A DNA stretch of 64,000 nucleotides from VXYL01 sp963665195. Its GTDB lineage: Bacteria; Pseudomonadota; Gammaproteobacteria; Pseudomonadales; Azotimanducaceae. The notes below the pieces were generated by a model, which was not told where the DNA came from, searched no databases, and saw only the letters and a list, made by a program, of their open reading frames with translations. A program made the position numbers and the translations under genes. Below, piece after piece: positions 43,476 to 51,844 of this stretch; the stretch's first letter is position 1, and each line of letters starts with the position of its first letter. Location: positions 5,332,001 to 5,396,000 of the forward strand of contig OY762070.1 of assembly GCA_963665195.1 (NCBI GenBank). Direction: 5' to 3'.

Positions 43476-43938
43476 GGGGTCTCTCCCGAATCACGGTTCT
43501 GGTGTCGGCGTTGGCGACATGCGTGCCGTCCTGGTCGTACAGCTCCATGCGCGTGACCAGGAACACCATGCGCCCGGAGCGGCCGGTCTTGGTGTAGATG
43601 TCGTGCAGGTGGCTGCGTCCCGTGAGGGTCGCTTGGTCGCGCACTGGCGCCTTCCACTCGACGGACTTGCCGGCGTCCATGCCCATGCCGCCGAGGTTGG
43701 GGAAGTCGTGCGGCATGCTGCGGCCGCCAACCAGCGTCGAAACGAACGTCGGCGGTGCCTGGAAGTCGGTGTGCGCCGGGTCGGTGAACTTGGCCGCGGT
43801 CTCCCCGCACACCTTGGCGTACTCGGCGAAGCGGGCGCCGTCGATCTCGAAGGTCACCTCGTCGAACTCGCGGTTCAGGAACCGGTCCCTTAAGTCCTGG
43901 ATGTCCTGATCCACGGTCTCGGCTGTGCTTTCAGCCAT
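43468..43938 (-). CDS. FAS1-like/MaoC N-terminal dehydratase-domain subunit
   Basis: A 156-residue hotdog-fold protein of the FAS1-like dehydratase type, with FEIDGARFAEYAKVCGETAAKF, then FQAPPTFVSTLVGG and LHDIYTKTGRSGRMVFLVTR. This type usually supplies the non-catalytic half of a heterodimeric enoyl-thioester hydratase such as HadAB or steroid side-chain hydratases. An excellent ribosome site (AAAGGAGG) lies upstream of ATG 43938. It overlaps the MaoC gene by eight bases and follows the PHP gene by 42 nt. The pathway is not evident. Confidence 0.8.
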   Translation of the reverse strand: MAESTAETVDQDIQDLRDRFLNREFDEVTFEIDGARFAEYAKVCGETAAKFTDPAHTDFQAPPTFVSTLVGGRSMPHDFPNLGGMGMDAGKSVEWKAPVRDQATLTGRSHLHDIYTKTGRSGRMVFLVTRMELYDQDGTHVANADTRTVIRERPRG

Positions 43939-43980
43939 TTGCGTCGTCCTCCTTTGCTGATTGGTTGTGTTGCCGATGCC

Positions 43981-44607
43981 TTACCGGTAGGTGATGGCGC
44001 GGAAGCGCTCGGCCTTCAAGGCCGCCACCAAGTCGGCCTCGCTGCCGATGGCATCGTCGAACTCGGTGGCGCAGCGGCCGATGTGGCTGACGATGTGCGA
44101 GTCGCTGCCGCCGATGCCGATGTAGCCGAGGTCCGCCGCCATCTTCCCGGCCACCGCGTCCTCGTCGCCGCGGCTGCCGCCGTTGTGGACTTCGACGATG
44201 CGCACCCCCTTGGGCACGCCGTGCTCGGCGAGGTGCGCGGACATGCCGACCCGCGGCCGGCCAGGATGGCAGGGCGCCGCGACCGCGCCGTGCGCATTGC
44301 AGTGTTCGATGACTTCCTCCAGCACGAGGCCGATGGCGCCGAAGTCGAAGCATTCGTAGAGCGGCGGCGTGACGCCGTAGACCAGGACGTGGCCGTACTC
44401 CGTTTCCACCTCGGCGCCCTTCAGAATGACCAGATCGAAGTCGCTGGCGAGGCCCGAGTAGTCCGACTCGAAGTCGAACTGGCGGTGTTCGGTGAGCACG
44501 AAGCCGTCGATGGGGATGTCTCGGGTGCGCACCCACTGGCAGTAGTTGCGCACCTTGGCGCGGCCGTCGTCCGACTTGATGGAGTGGGTGTGAAGATCAA
44601 GGATCAT
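43981..44607 (-). CDS. PHP-domain phosphoesterase-like protein
   Basis: A 208-residue protein with the polymerase-and-histidinol-phosphatase fold. Metal-binding motif I is LDLHTHSIKSD, motif II is VLTEHRQFDF, and later elements are LKGAEVETEYGHVLVYG, AAPCHPGRPRV and GGSDSH. The family hydrolyses phosphoesters with up to three metals; the substrate is unknown. ATG 44607 shares ATGA with the coaE stop, so it is translated with coaE. It has normal length for a single PHP domain. Confidence 0.88.
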   Translation of the reverse strand: MILDLHTHSIKSDDGRAKVRNYCQWVRTRDIPIDGFVLTEHRQFDFESDYSGLASDFDLVILKGAEVETEYGHVLVYGVTPPLYECFDFGAIGLVLEEVIEHCNAHGAVAAPCHPGRPRVGMSAHLAEHGVPKGVRIVEVHNGGSRGDEDAVAGKMAADLGYIGIGGSDSHIVSHIGRCATEFDDAIGSEADLVAALKAERFRAITYR

Positions 44608-45200
44608 GCCGCTTCGAGCCCTTGCCATGCGGCGTCGATGCGGGCGACGAGCTCCGCCTCGGTGCCCGAATTGTCGATCACGAGGTCTGCCTTCTCCTCC
44701 CGCTCGGCGTTCGAGAGCTGCGCGTTGATCCGCGCCTGCACGGCCGCCGCGTCCACGCCGTCTCTGGCACTGGCGCGCTCGACGGCGACCGCCGGCGCGA
44801 CGGTGACTACCCACACCTGATCCACATCATCCTGCCAGTTCGCTTCGAGCAGCACGGCCGCTTCGAGGACCACCACCCGCTGCCCATCTGCCTTCGCCGT
44901 CGCGATCTCGGCCTTCGCCATGGCGAGGATCTCCGGCCAGACGATGTCCGTCAGCCGGGTGAGCTGAAGCGGGTCGCCGAACACCTTGCCGCCGAGCGCC
45001 TTGCGATCGATCTCGCCGTTCGCGCCGACCACGTCGTCGCCGAAGGCCGCGACCACCTTGGCGAAGGCGGGCCGGCCGGGCTCGTAGACGCGATGGCCGA
45101 GCTTGTCCGCGTCGATGACGACTGCGCCCCGCTCGGCGAGGTGGCGCGCAGCAGTGGATTTGCCGGAGGCGATGCCGCCGGTGAGGCCGATGACGATCAA
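44604..45200 (-). CDS. coaE: Dephospho-CoA kinase
   Basis: A 198-residue P-loop kinase performing the last step of CoA synthesis, phosphorylating the 3'-OH of dephospho-CoA. Walker A is GLTGGIASGKSTAARHL at the N-terminus, and VIDADKLGHRVYEPG follows as the CoA-domain signature. Length is normal. The start codon is TTG at 45200. The stop overlaps the PHP start by ATGA. Upstream, 143 nt separates it from the Uma2 gene. A short TCCGG/CCGGA repeat lies there near 45314-45331. Confidence 0.95.
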   Translation of the reverse strand: MIVIGLTGGIASGKSTAARHLAERGAVVIDADKLGHRVYEPGRPAFAKVVAAFGDDVVGANGEIDRKALGGKVFGDPLQLTRLTDIVWPEILAMAKAEIATAKADGQRVVVLEAAVLLEANWQDDVDQVWVVTVAPAVAVERASARDGVDAAAVQARINAQLSNAEREEKADLVIDNSGTEAELVARIDAAWQGLEAA

Positions 45201-45343
45201 GGCTCTTGTGTCCGCTTGGCGAGTGGGCGAAAGCGGGCAAGTGTAGCGGATTTCGGACGATGGAGCGTGCCTTGTGCCCCGCCTTGCCGTTGGCTGGGTA
45301 TACGACAGATGTCCGGTAACGCCGCCGGAGCCATGTACGGCCC

Positions 45344-46165
45344 TTAGTCGCGATCATTCATGCTGCGGCGCAGACGCTCCAGCTCGGCCTCCGCCGCGCG
45401 CCGGGCTGCCGCTTCGCGCTCGGCCCGGTCTTCGGCGGCGTGGCGCGCGGCCGCCTCTTCCCTGCGTGCGGCGGCCTCGCTGTCCGCGCGCGCTTCGGCC
45501 GCTTGCCGGGCCGTCTGCTCCTCCTCGTATCCCATCAGATCCTCGCCGGTTGCCGGATCGCGGATGCGCAGGTCCTCGCCCTCGGCGCGGAGTTCCAGGC
45601 CTAGCGCGCCCGACAGGTAGCTGCGGCTGTCCGGCAGCGGCGCCATCGGCACGTAGCGCTTGGCGGACAGACGGTACGCGCGGATGCGTTCCGGGATGCG
45701 CTTGGCGAAGGGGTCGAACAGCCAGTACTCGCCGACGCCCATCGCCCGGTAGGCGCGGTACTTCTGATCGAGGTCCCGGGCGCCCGTGCTCTCCGACAGC
45801 ACCTCCAGCACGAACGCCGGCACTGGCTCGCCCTCGAACAGCTTGTACGAGTCGCGCAGGTGGTCGCCGGCGCCGAACGCCACGAACACGTCCGGCGCCA
45901 CGGAGCCCGCGACGACGCCGCGCTTCGAGTAGATGAACATGTCGCAGCCCACTAGCGCCCCCGGGAAGCGCCTGCGGAGCAGGGCTTCGAGTGCCGGGAA
46001 GGCGTAGACGATCTGCTTGATCTGCGCCGCGTTCTGGCCCAATGGTTCGCCGTCCGTGTGGGGATAGCCGTCTTCGTCGTAGGCGATGTGGGGCAGCCGA
46101 GGCGTGCCGTCCGCAGCCAAGAGCGGAGTGCCCGATACGCCGTTGTACGTCTCTGCCGAAGCCAT
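45344..46165 (-). CDS. Uma2-family endonuclease-like protein with coiled-coil tail
   Basis: A 273-residue protein. Residues 20-200 match the Uma2 (DUF820) family: VAPDVFVAFGAG, then PAFVLEVLSESTGARDLDQKY and GVGEYWLFDP. The fold is a PD-(D/E)XK nuclease. The C-terminal 70 residues are an extremely Ala/Glu/Arg-rich coiled coil (EARADSEAAARREEAAARH and similar heptads). Uma2 proteins are abundant in cyanobacteria and scattered elsewhere, with no proven function. ATG 46165 is used. It is monocistronic. Confidence 0.85.
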   Translation of the reverse strand: MASAETYNGVSGTPLLAADGTPRLPHIAYDEDGYPHTDGEPLGQNAAQIKQIVYAFPALEALLRRRFPGALVGCDMFIYSKRGVVAGSVAPDVFVAFGAGDHLRDSYKLFEGEPVPAFVLEVLSESTGARDLDQKYRAYRAMGVGEYWLFDPFAKRIPERIRAYRLSAKRYVPMAPLPDSRSYLSGALGLELRAEGEDLRIRDPATGEDLMGYEEEQTARQAAEARADSEAAARREEAAARHAAEDRAEREAAARRAAEAELERLRRSMNDRD

Positions 46166-46318
46166 GCCCGCACCCTACCACAGCCGAGCGGCCCGGCGCC
46201 TCGCTGTGGCGTGTTCGCGTTTCAATGCACCCATGAAAGTGCTACCGTGCGTCCCGAAGCGCTTGCCGCGCCATGGCCCGCGGCCGGCGATGTTGGATAC
46301 ACCACTCAAGGGGAACCG

Positions 46319-47239
46319 ATGGCCGACTACGAAAACGTCCTGATCGACCGCGTGGGCACCGACGACCGCGTGGGCCGAATCACGCTCAACCGTCCGGAGA
46401 AGATGAACGCGCTCTCGCAGGAGCTGCTCTTCGAGCTCGACGATGCGCTACACGACTTAGAGGCGGACGACAGCTGCCGGGTCATCATCCTGCGCGGCGC
46501 CGGGCGCACCTTCAGCGCCGGCTACGACCTGACGCCGGGCCGCGGCAAGGGCGGCGCGGACGCGATCGTTCGCCGGCACCGCCAGGTGGACAACGAGGGG
46601 CGGCGCCTGCTGATGGGCATCCGCACCGGGATGCAGGCCATCACCAACATCCACATGTACTTCTGGAACATGGCGAAGATCACCATCGCCCAGGTTCACG
46701 GCTACGCCATCGCCGGCGGCTGCGAGCTGGCGATGATGGCGGACCTGGTGGTGGCGGCGGACGATGCCCAGCTCGGCCATCCGGGCCTGCGCGGTCTCGG
46801 CACGTCGCGCACCGGCGTCATCTGGCCGCTGGTGATCGGCATGAGGAAGGCCAAGGAGCTCTACTACACCGGCGAGAACGTCACCGGCGCGGAGGCCGAA
46901 GAGATCGGCATGATCAACTACTCCTGGCCCAAGGACGAGCTCGAAGACCGCGCCATCGCCTTCGCGGACCGCATCGGCGTAATGTCCGCGGACCACCTCT
47001 CGATCCTCAAGCTCAACATGAACCGCTTCTACGAGAACATGGGCATCTACTCATCCGTCCACAGCAGCACGGACCTCGACGCCGCCGGCCAGTTCACCGG
47101 CTTCTCCTACGAGTGGCAGGACAAGAACCGCAGCCTCGGCATGAGGGACGCCGTGCGCTGGCGCGACGGGCTGTTCCGCGACAACGACTGGTACAAGCAC
47201 AAGGGACCGCTGCCCAAGGGCGACGGGGACGGCGACTAG
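46319..47239 (+). CDS. Crotonase-superfamily (enoyl-CoA-hydratase-like) protein
   Basis: A 306-residue crotonase-fold protein. The oxyanion-hole segments are RTFSAGYDLTPG near residue 62 and YAIAGGCELAMMADLV near 133. The segment that would bear the first catalytic Glu of true hydratases (Q-P-E) reads LGHPGLRGLGTS, so that Glu is Gly. Hydratase activity is therefore unsure; isomerase, hydrolase or other crotonase chemistry is possible. ATG 46319 follows AGGGGAAC by two bases and suits the domain start. The cyclophilin gene begins directly after its stop. Confidence 0.82.
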   Translation: MADYENVLIDRVGTDDRVGRITLNRPEKMNALSQELLFELDDALHDLEADDSCRVIILRGAGRTFSAGYDLTPGRGKGGADAIVRRHRQVDNEGRRLLMGIRTGMQAITNIHMYFWNMAKITIAQVHGYAIAGGCELAMMADLVVAADDAQLGHPGLRGLGTSRTGVIWPLVIGMRKAKELYYTGENVTGAEAEEIGMINYSWPKDELEDRAIAFADRIGVMSADHLSILKLNMNRFYENMGIYSSVHSSTDLDAAGQFTGFSYEWQDKNRSLGMRDAVRWRDGLFRDNDWYKHKGPLPKGDGDGD

Positions 47240-47740
47240 GTGGTGGCCCTGGCCAGCATCGAAACCGCCCGCGGCACCATCCGCCTGAACCTGCATGAGG
47301 AACTCGCGCCGGTCACGGTGGCGAACTTCGTCAACCTCGTCCGGCGCGGCTTCTATGATGGGCTGACGTTCCACCGGGTCATCGACAAGTTCATGATCCA
47401 GGGCGGCTGCCCGGAAGGCAGCGGCCGCGGTGGCCCGGGCTACCGCTTCGACGACGAGTTCGACGCGAGCCTGCGCCACGACCGGCCGGGCCGCCTGTCC
47501 ATGGCCAATTCCGGGCCGAACACCAACGGTTCGCAGTTCTTCATCACCCATGTGCCGACGCCGTGGCTGGACGACGCCCACTCGATCTTCGGCGAAGTGC
47601 TGGGCCCGGAGGATCAGGCGGTGGTGGACGCCGTGGCGCAGGGCGATCGCATCGAGCGCATCAGCGTCTCCGGCGATGTCGAAGCGCTGCTCGACGCGCA
47701 CGCCGAGCGCGTGCAGGCGTGGAATCGGGCGCTGGGCTAG
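47240..47740 (+). CDS. Cyclophilin-type peptidyl-prolyl isomerase
   Basis: A 166-residue cytoplasmic cyclophilin without a signal peptide. Active-site residues are visible in LTFHRVIDKFMIQGGCPEG near residue 42 (Arg of FHRV) and SMANSGPNTNGSQFFIT near 88, followed by HSIFGEVLG. It catalyses cis-trans isomerisation of prolyl bonds. The GTG start immediately follows the crotonase TAG. It precedes the LLM gene by 18 bases in a same-strand cluster. Confidence 0.93.
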   Translation: MVALASIETARGTIRLNLHEELAPVTVANFVNLVRRGFYDGLTFHRVIDKFMIQGGCPEGSGRGGPGYRFDDEFDASLRHDRPGRLSMANSGPNTNGSQFFITHVPTPWLDDAHSIFGEVLGPEDQAVVDAVAQGDRIERISVSGDVEALLDAHAERVQAWNRALG

Positions 47741-47758
47741 CGCAGCGGAGACAAGCAC

Positions 47759-48664
47759 ATGTTCGGATCGCAGTTCTACAACCAACAGACCTCGTGGGAG
47801 GAGATCAAGAGCGTCCTCGAGGTGATGGAGGCCGGGCGTTGGACCAGCGTCTATACCTACGACCACTTCGTGCCGCCCTGGACGCGCACCGCCGATGCGG
47901 CGGACAGCGACTTGCTGCCGACGCTGGAAGGCTGGTCGCTGCTCGCCGGCATGGCGGCGGTGACCACGCGCTTGGACCTCGGCGTGCTGGTGTCCGGCAA
48001 TACCTACCGCAACCCGGCGCTGATGGCCAAGATGGCGGCCACCATCGACGAGATCTCCGGCGGCCGCTGCATCCTCGGCATCGGCGCCGGCTGGAACGTC
48101 CGCGAGCACGAGGCCTACGGCTGGGAGTTCCCTTCGATGAAGGAGCGCCAGGACCGCTTGGAAGAGGCCTGCGAGCTGATCCACAAGCTGTTCACGGCGG
48201 AGAAGTTCGTGGACTTCGAGGGCCGCTACTACACGCTCAAGCAGGCGCCGTTCGCGCCCAAGGGCGTGAAGCGCAAGATTCCGGTGATGGTCGGCGGCAC
48301 GGGGCCGAAGCGCACCCTGCGAACGCTCGCCAGGTACGGCGACATCATGAACGCCATCTGCGGCCCGGAGGACCTCAAGCGGCTGTGGGGCATCGTCGAG
48401 CGGCACTGCGAAGACGTGGGGCGCGACCCCGGGGAGATCTCGCGCTCCGTGCATGTGCCCATGCGCATCGTGACGGACGAGAAGCATGCCGAGCGGCTGC
48501 GGCGGGGCAACGACTGGACCATGATCGGGCCCGTGAACTATGTCATCGACCGCTGCGCCGCCTTCATCGACGCCGGGGTGGACGAGTTCTGCCTGCAGTC
48601 CATCCGCCAGAAGCCGGAGATATACGCCGAGCTCAACGAGGAGATCTTCAGCGCCTTCGACTGA
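47759..48664 (+). CDS. LLM-class oxidoreductase (probably F420- or flavin-dependent)
   Basis: A 301-residue luciferase-like monooxygenase-fold protein. Markers are TYDHFVPPW near residue 37, LEGWSLLAGMAAVTTRLDLG, SGNTYRNPALMAKMAATIDE and CILGIGAGWNVREHEAYGWE, as in the F420-dependent TIGR03560-like subgroup. It is the intact paralogue of the amber-broken gene at 9770-10690. Substrate and cofactor are unknown. The product is cytoplasmic. Start ATG 47759 has a GGAG-like site upstream (GCGGAGACAAGC). Confidence 0.88.
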   Translation: MFGSQFYNQQTSWEEIKSVLEVMEAGRWTSVYTYDHFVPPWTRTADAADSDLLPTLEGWSLLAGMAAVTTRLDLGVLVSGNTYRNPALMAKMAATIDEISGGRCILGIGAGWNVREHEAYGWEFPSMKERQDRLEEACELIHKLFTAEKFVDFEGRYYTLKQAPFAPKGVKRKIPVMVGGTGPKRTLRTLARYGDIMNAICGPEDLKRLWGIVERHCEDVGRDPGEISRSVHVPMRIVTDEKHAERLRRGNDWTMIGPVNYVIDRCAAFIDAGVDEFCLQSIRQKPEIYAELNEEIFSAFD

Positions 48665-48696
48665 ACGCGCACGAAGCAGCGAGGGGCAAAGCGCCC

Positions 48697-51615
48697 TTGA
48701 AGACGGTCGTCGCCTCGAAAACTGCGCTCCTCGGTGCGGGGCTTCTCGCGGCGTCGTTTCCCGCATCCGGCAAGGAGGCGGCGCAGATGCCGGAGGTCGA
48801 AGAGGTGATCGTCACCGGCACCGCCATCCGCGGCACGCCTATCGACTCGCCCTATGCCGTGGAGGTCCTCGACCGAGACGCCTACGAGGACCGCGGCGCG
48901 CCAGCGCTCACCGACCTCTTCAAGAACCTGGGTGCCAATGCCGGCGCCATCGGCGAAGTGACGAGCTGGTTGAACGGCACCGGGCAGGCCGTGCCGGAGA
49001 CGGCGGCCAACGTCAACCTGCGCGGCCTCGGCGCGTCCCGTACGCTGGTGCTCTTCAACGGCCAGCGGCAGGTGTACGTGCCGGCGCGGCTCACCGGCGG
49101 CCGCTTCGTGGATGTGAACGCGCTTCCCCTCATCGCGCTCAAGCGGGTCGAGGTGCTGAAGGAAGGCGCTGCCGCCGTGTACGGCTCCGATGCGGTGGCG
49201 GGCGTGGTCAATTTCATCACCCGCAGCGACTTCGCCGGGTTCGAGGTCGCAGGCGCCTTCGAACACTTCGATGGCGCTGGCGATGCGGACCTCGGCGCCA
49301 TCTGGGGCGGTGCCTTGGGCGATGCGCATCTGGTGGTCGCCTTCGAGCGCGCCGAGCGCCAACGGCTGAATCTAGCCGAACGCAGCTTCGGCCTGCCGGC
49401 GGACGGCGCTGCCTACTGGGGCTGGTCCGGCACCGGCAACCCCGGCGCATTCATGGTTCCGGAATCGTCTGCTGGCGGGACCGAACCGCTTTCCGCGCTG
49501 CTCGCCGCCGCGCCGCGCTTCGTAGACCCGCGCTGCGCCGAGATGGGCGGCGAGAACTGGGGCAGCACCTGCGGCTTTCGCTTCGGGCGCTGGGACAACC
49601 TCATCGAGAGCCAGCAGCAGACGCGCCTGTTCGCCGAACTCTCAGGCGACTACGGCGCCAGCGGCAGCTATCGGGTCGAGATGCTGTGGGCGGATGCCCA
49701 GATCCCCGCTTGGCTCACCACGCCCACCTCGCCGCCGGTGGCTAGGTACGACGACGTGCAGCTCGTCGCCGCGGATCATCCAGGCCGCGTCGCGCTGGCT
49801 GCCGGCCATGGCGCGCTGCCCGGCAGCGACGGTAGCGCCATCGACCTGCAAGGCACCGAGGACTGGTATTTCCTCGGTCGTTTGGTCGGCAACGCCGGTC
49901 CCGGCCGAGAGGTGCCGCGCGAGACCAGTACCCTGCGTCTGGCGGCCCAGGCGCAGGGCGAGACGGGTGCGCTGCACTACGACCTCGGCGTCGCGTGGTC
50001 TCGGGCCGACGGTCTCATGAACCGGCCTGCCGAGTACGCCTATCGACGCTTCCTCGCTTTCCGCGGCTTCGGCGGTGCCGGCTGCGGCGTGGGCGTGGTG
50101 GCGGACGCCACTGCGGTGTCGGGCCTGGCCCTCGGCCCGGTTCCCAACGGTGTCGCGCCGGGGCAGGGGAACTGCCGCTACTACAATCCGTTCAGCAACG
50201 CGATCGAGCACTCGGCGCAGCCTGGTTCGGCGTTCGCCGGGGTCCGGAACCCGGACTTTCGCGCAGACCTCGCCAACGATCCGGCGCTGTTCGACTGGAT
50301 CGGCGAGGAAGTGCGCATTCGCGACGAGGCGGAGATGCTCGTGGTCGATGCGGTAGTGGGCGCGGACTGGATTCCGGAGCGCCTCAGCGTCGCCGCTGGC
50401 TACCAGATGCGCCGCTTCGCCGCGACGACGCGGCCGAGCGATGCGGCCAACCTCGCTCTCAACCCGTGCTGGATTCCGGGCGACCGGAGCTGCCGCAGCC
50501 CCACCGGACTTTTCGCCAGCGCCCGCGGGCAGCTGCCCTTCGATGCCGACCAGACCACGCACGCCGCGTTCGTCGAGGGGGCGTTGAAGCTTGGGGCGCG
50601 CTGGGACGCGCAGATCGCGGCCCACTACGAGCGCCACGACCAGGCCTCCACTTTCGATCCCAAGCTGGCGCTGCGGCTCGCGGTGAACGACGCGCTGGCC
50701 TTGCGCGGCTCGGTGCAGACGACGTTCCGCACGCCCTCGGTGGACGACCTCAACCCGGACATCAGCACCAAGCTGGAACTGCTGCCGGCGGTCGGCACGT
50801 TCAAGGCGATCGAGACCCAGGGCAATCCGCACCTGGACCCCGAGTCGGCACTGACCTTCAATCTCGGTGCGGTGCTGCTCACGCCCTCGCTGGAAGTTAC
50901 GGTGGACTACTGGCGCTACGAGTTCTCGGACCCGGTGCGCGTGCTGCCGTTCCGCGCCATCGAGGCCGCCTACGCCTCGTCGGCGACCCGAGCGCGGGTA
51001 CAGGCGCTGGTGTTCTGCCCCGGCGATCTGAACGATGGCAGCTGCGAGGCCGCCGAGGTGGAACGCATCCGGGTGCAAAGCATCAACGGCCCGGACGTGG
51101 ACACGTCGGGCGTCGACATGCAGGTCGGCGGCTGGCGCCCGCTCGGCGGCGGCGATCTGGAATGGGGCGCATCGGCGAGCTACATCGCCACCTACGACGT
51201 GGCGGCGCTCGCGCTGAACGGCCTCGAGTTGGTTGCGCCGCTCGATGCCGTGGGCTACTTGAACGACCCCGTGGATCCGGCCGTGCCGCCGCTGCCGCGC
51301 TGGAAGACTGCCGCCTTCGCCACCTGGCGCTGGCGCGATCTGCGCCTCACGGGCCGCATCAATCGGGTTTCTGCCTACGAGGACCGGGACCGCTCGGCAG
51401 GCGACAGGTTCGCCGACATCGACGCCTTCCAGACCGTGGACCTCACGCTATCGTGGCGGTTACCCGAGCGCGGCATCACGATGTCTCTCGCGGCGCTCAA
51501 TGTGGCCGACGCAGCGCCGCCGCTGGTCGGCTCGGACCACTTCTTCGACGGCATGACCCACAACCCGAAGGGCCGGCGCCTGAAGCTCCGCCTGCGATAC
51601 CGCTTTGGCGGTTGA
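48697..51615 (+). CDS. Large TonB-dependent outer-membrane receptor
   Basis: A 972-residue outer-membrane protein. From TTG 48697 the first 25 residues form a signal peptide (TALLGAGLLAASFPASG). A plug domain follows: EEVIVTGTAIRGTPIDSPY, then NVNLRGLGASRTLVLFNG and EGAAAVYGSDAVAGVVNFIT. The barrel contains several Cys-containing extracellular loops (DPRCAEMGGENWGSTCGF and LNPCWIPGDRSC), suggesting disulphides. The C-terminus is LRLRYRFGG, with the aromatic two residues from the end. Length and plug style fit the iron-complex/oligosaccharide-type receptors. No neighbouring transporter gene identifies the ligand. The upstream GAGGGG is ten bases from TTG, so the start is moderately supported. 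Confidence 0.87.
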   Translation: MKTVVASKTALLGAGLLAASFPASGKEAAQMPEVEEVIVTGTAIRGTPIDSPYAVEVLDRDAYEDRGAPALTDLFKNLGANAGAIGEVTSWLNGTGQAVPETAANVNLRGLGASRTLVLFNGQRQVYVPARLTGGRFVDVNALPLIALKRVEVLKEGAAAVYGSDAVAGVVNFITRSDFAGFEVAGAFEHFDGAGDADLGAIWGGALGDAHLVVAFERAERQRLNLAERSFGLPADGAAYWGWSGTGNPGAFMVPESSAGGTEPLSALLAAAPRFVDPRCAEMGGENWGSTCGFRFGRWDNLIESQQQTRLFAELSGDYGASGSYRVEMLWADAQIPAWLTTPTSPPVARYDDVQLVAADHPGRVALAAGHGALPGSDGSAIDLQGTEDWYFLGRLVGNAGPGREVPRETSTLRLAAQAQGETGALHYDLGVAWSRADGLMNRPAEYAYRRFLAFRGFGGAGCGVGVVADATAVSGLALGPVPNGVAPGQGNCRYYNPFSNAIEHSAQPGSAFAGVRNPDFRADLANDPALFDWIGEEVRIRDEAEMLVVDAVVGADWIPERLSVAAGYQMRRFAATTRPSDAANLALNPCWIPGDRSCRSPTGLFASARGQLPFDADQTTHAAFVEGALKLGARWDAQIAAHYERHDQASTFDPKLALRLAVNDALALRGSVQTTFRTPSVDDLNPDISTKLELLPAVGTFKAIETQGNPHLDPESALTFNLGAVLLTPSLEVTVDYWRYEFSDPVRVLPFRAIEAAYASSATRARVQALVFCPGDLNDGSCEAAEVERIRVQSINGPDVDTSGVDMQVGGWRPLGGGDLEWGASASYIATYDVAALALNGLELVAPLDAVGYLNDPVDPAVPPLPRWKTAAFATWRWRDLRLTGRINRVSAYEDRDRSAGDRFADIDAFQTVDLTLSWRLPERGITMSLAALNVADAAPPLVGSDHFFDGMTHNPKGRRLKLRLRYRFGG

Positions 51616-51649
51616 GATGCACAGAGTTGCCGTGATGGGAACGTGCTGA

Positions 51650-51676
51650 AGCCCCGTTTTCTCGGTCTGCGGGGCT
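51650..51676 (+). terminator. Stem-loop downstream of the TonB receptor
   Basis: AGCCCCG (51650-51656) and CGGGGCT (51670-51676) form a perfect 7-bp stem with a 13-base loop 35 bases after the receptor stop. No following T run is seen. It could be a terminator or a 3'-end stabiliser. Confidence 0.4.
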
Positions 51677-51705
51677 CGGACTCGCCGTCGCCGGCGCGCT
51701 TAACC

Positions 51706-51747
51706 GCCAAATTTGGCCGATTTTGTAGGACATCCGCCCGAATCGGG
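51706..51747. promoter_or_regulatory. Two palindromes upstream of the Rpn-like gene
   Basis: A perfect 12-bp palindrome GCCAAATTTGGC (51706-51717) is followed 19 bases later by CCCGA-A-TCGGG (51737-51747). They lie about 100-140 bp before the Rpn-like start, the place expected for an operator or promoter. No regulator gene is adjacent, so the bound protein is unknown. Confidence 0.4.
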
Positions 51748-51844
51748 TTGAGACATTCGCCCGACCTGTTTGCAGGGCGCGCACGGTCGTCTATGTTCGC
51801 CGCCCGCTCGCCCGCACCGGGCGCGTATTCGGCCGGAGTTCGCC

